A DNA stretch of 6,742 nucleotides from Chlamydiota bacterium (GTDB lineage: Bacteria > Chlamydiota > Chlamydiia > Chlamydiales > JAJFMB01): NCBI GenBank assembly GCA_021772355.1, contig JAJFMB010000097.1:1-6742 (forward strand), read 5' to 3'. Of this stretch, positions 5,839 to 6,742 are shown in pieces. Numbering within the stretch: position 1 is the first letter of the stretch; every line of letters starts with the position of its first letter. The notes under the pieces are model-generated. The model saw only the letters and a list, made by a program, of their open reading frames with translations. It was not told the origin of the DNA and searched no databases. A program made the translations under genes and the position numbers.

Positions 5839-6474
5839 ATGAAAAAGACAACAACATACTCTTTTAAAAGGAAACGCCTCTTCGATATTCTTTTTAGTCT
5901 TTGCGTTCTTACTTTTTGTCTACCTGTTCTATTGTGCATCAGCCTCTTAATCATCTTTTCCACTAGAAGCATCTCTATTTTCTTTGCTCATCCCCGAATA
6001 GGAAGAGGGGGAAAGCCCTTTTATTGTTACAAATTTAGAACGATGTATCCCGACGCAGACAAGAGATTAAGGGAATTACTACAACAAAATTCTTCCTTAA
6101 GAAAAGAGTGGCAGGAAAACCGAAAACTGAAACACGACCCTCGTGTAACTCCTATTGGATTGTTTTTACGCAAGACATCGCTAGACGAGCTTCCGCAATT
6201 TTGGAATGTATTAAAAGGTGACTTGAGCGTTGTAGGACCAAGACCTGTTGTCAGAGAAGAGCTCAGAAAGCATTTCGGACCCAAAGCAAAAAAAATTCTT
6301 TCTGTGCGACCAGGCATTACAGGCATATGGCAAACGTCGGGACGCAGCCACACCTCCTATTCGCAACGCATACAGCTCGATGAAAAGTATATCGACACGC
6401 ACTCTATCGCTTTAGATTTAAAATTGATTGCTAAAACCATTCCAAAAATACTCGCCGCTAAAGATGCGTATTGA
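5839..6474 (+). CDS. Stand-alone WbaP/PglC-type polyprenyl-phosphate sugar-1-phosphate transferase
   Basis: The 211-residue enzyme should move a hexose-1-phosphate from a UDP-sugar onto undecaprenyl phosphate at the inner membrane, starting a glycan chain. It has the bacterial sugar transferase domain (PF02397) in order. A basic KRKRLFDILFS lead is followed by one hydrophobic, re-entrant-type segment (about 16-40) containing Pro29. Then come KFRTM (65-69), DPRVTPIG (100-107), the catalytic Asp-Glu in TSLDELPQ (D116, E117), LKGDLSVVGPRP (125-136), RPGITGIWQTSGR (157-169) and a final LD..YI.......DL.LI.KT. The closest style is the C-terminal catalytic half of WbaP (galactose-1-phosphate), but the N-terminal multi-helix half of WbaP is absent, leaving a PglC-sized protein. 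The sugar cannot be read from the sequence. The ATG 4 nt after the ispA stop is preferred; a GTG at 5806 would overlap ispA by 29 nt. Shine-Dalgarno is weak (TTAAGAAA), suggesting coupling. The coding region is more AT-rich than ugd. Confidence 0.9.
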   Translation: MKKTTTYSFKRKRLFDILFSLCVLTFCLPVLLCISLLIIFSTRSISIFFAHPRIGRGGKPFYCYKFRTMYPDADKRLRELLQQNSSLRKEWQENRKLKHDPRVTPIGLFLRKTSLDELPQFWNVLKGDLSVVGPRPVVREELRKHFGPKAKKILSVRPGITGIWQTSGRSHTSYSQRIQLDEKYIDTHSIALDLKLIAKTIPKILAAKDAY

Positions 6475-6742
6475 TTTAGACCATAAAAAACTCAACGTGG
6501 CGTTTTTCATCACGTTGTTCGCTACCCTTTTTTTTCCTGTTCTCTTACCAAGCGCCCACCTCATCTACTTTGCTCCTTTTCTTGTCATGACCTATTACCA
6601 AAGACCCTTTCTCTCCTGTTTGTGGCTCGCGTTATTCTGTGGAACCGTTGTCGATCTTTTATCATCCTATCAGCATTTTGGCCTTTATGCTTTAAACTAT
6701 TGCATGTGCTCCACTCATCTTTACCAACAGATAAAAAAATTT
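6464..6742 (+). CDS. Polytopic membrane protein, weakly MreD-like (3' end outside the window)
   Basis: An ATG at 6464 opens a frame that stays open for 93 codons to the window edge. It overlaps the end of the sugar transferase by 11 nt, a common arrangement for coupled operon genes; no clear Shine-Dalgarno is visible. After a charged start (MRIDLDHKK) come hydrophobic segments at about 12-30, 33-44 and 50-68, and probably 70-86. The phrase CGTVVDLLSSYQHFGLYALNY recalls MreD, the small membrane partner of MreC in rod-shape and division complexes, which often shows G...D......G..al.Y in its second half. The resemblance is slight and partly compositional; an unrelated small inner-membrane protein is quite possible. 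Being a membrane protein next to lipid-linked sugar synthesis fits an envelope role in either case. It is a confident coding region with weak function. Confidence 0.75.
   Translation, partial: MRIDLDHKKLNVAFFITLFATLFFPVLLPSAHLIYFAPFLVMTYYQRPFLSCLWLALFCGTVVDLLSSYQHFGLYALNYCMCSTHLYQQIKKF

Noticed and set aside
4241..6402. Several 63-108 codon frames, most antisense and one same-strand, inside ugd, ispA and the sugar transferase.
   Set aside because: They are shadows of genes with complete family motifs; none has its own motif or start signal.

Overview
The window looks like a bacterial chromosome segment, most plausibly from an environmental (Parachlamydia/Waddlia-like) member of the Chlamydiota. 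This rests on gene style, not on a marker gene. One protein has the layout of a chlamydial inclusion-membrane (Inc) protein: a two-lobed hydrophobic block flanked by coiled coils. It sits beside orphan paralogs and compact, AT-leaning genes. A Legionella- or Coxiella-like intracellular bacterium is a possible alternative. I put the chlamydial reading at about 0.55.

The left half (39-3436) holds four genes, all on the minus strand. In transcription order they are: an Inc-like coiled-coil membrane protein (3436-2591), two adjacent paralogs of a family I do not recognise (2499-1711 and 1678-875), and a DUF4239-type four-helix membrane protein (824-39). A strong sigma70-type promoter lies in the very AT-rich gap upstream of the Inc-like gene. 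A perfect GC-rich hairpin just after its stop codon may separate it from the paralog pair. The two paralogs share both protein sequence (about 37 of 83 residues identical in a gapless N-terminal block) and their ribosome-binding leader, so they arose by tandem duplication.

The right half (3593-6742) is a plus-strand, tightly packed operon. It encodes UDP-glucose 6-dehydrogenase, a type II bacterial farnesyl diphosphate synthase (ispA), a stand-alone WbaP/PglC-type polyprenyl-phosphate sugar-1-phosphate transferase, and the start of a small polytopic membrane protein that is weakly MreD-like. Spacings are 1 nt, 4 nt and an 11-nt overlap. The enzymes fit one theme, a surface glycan built on an undecaprenyl carrier: IspA makes the precursor of the carrier, the transferase loads the first sugar phosphate onto it, and the dehydrogenase supplies UDP-glucuronate as a sugar donor. 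That joint role is inferred.

The two halves are divergent, separated by about 155 bases (3437-3592) that hold the promoters and a 10-bp-period direct repeat. No gene-free stretch exceeds 300 bases. I saw no tRNA, rRNA, CRISPR array or insertion sequence.
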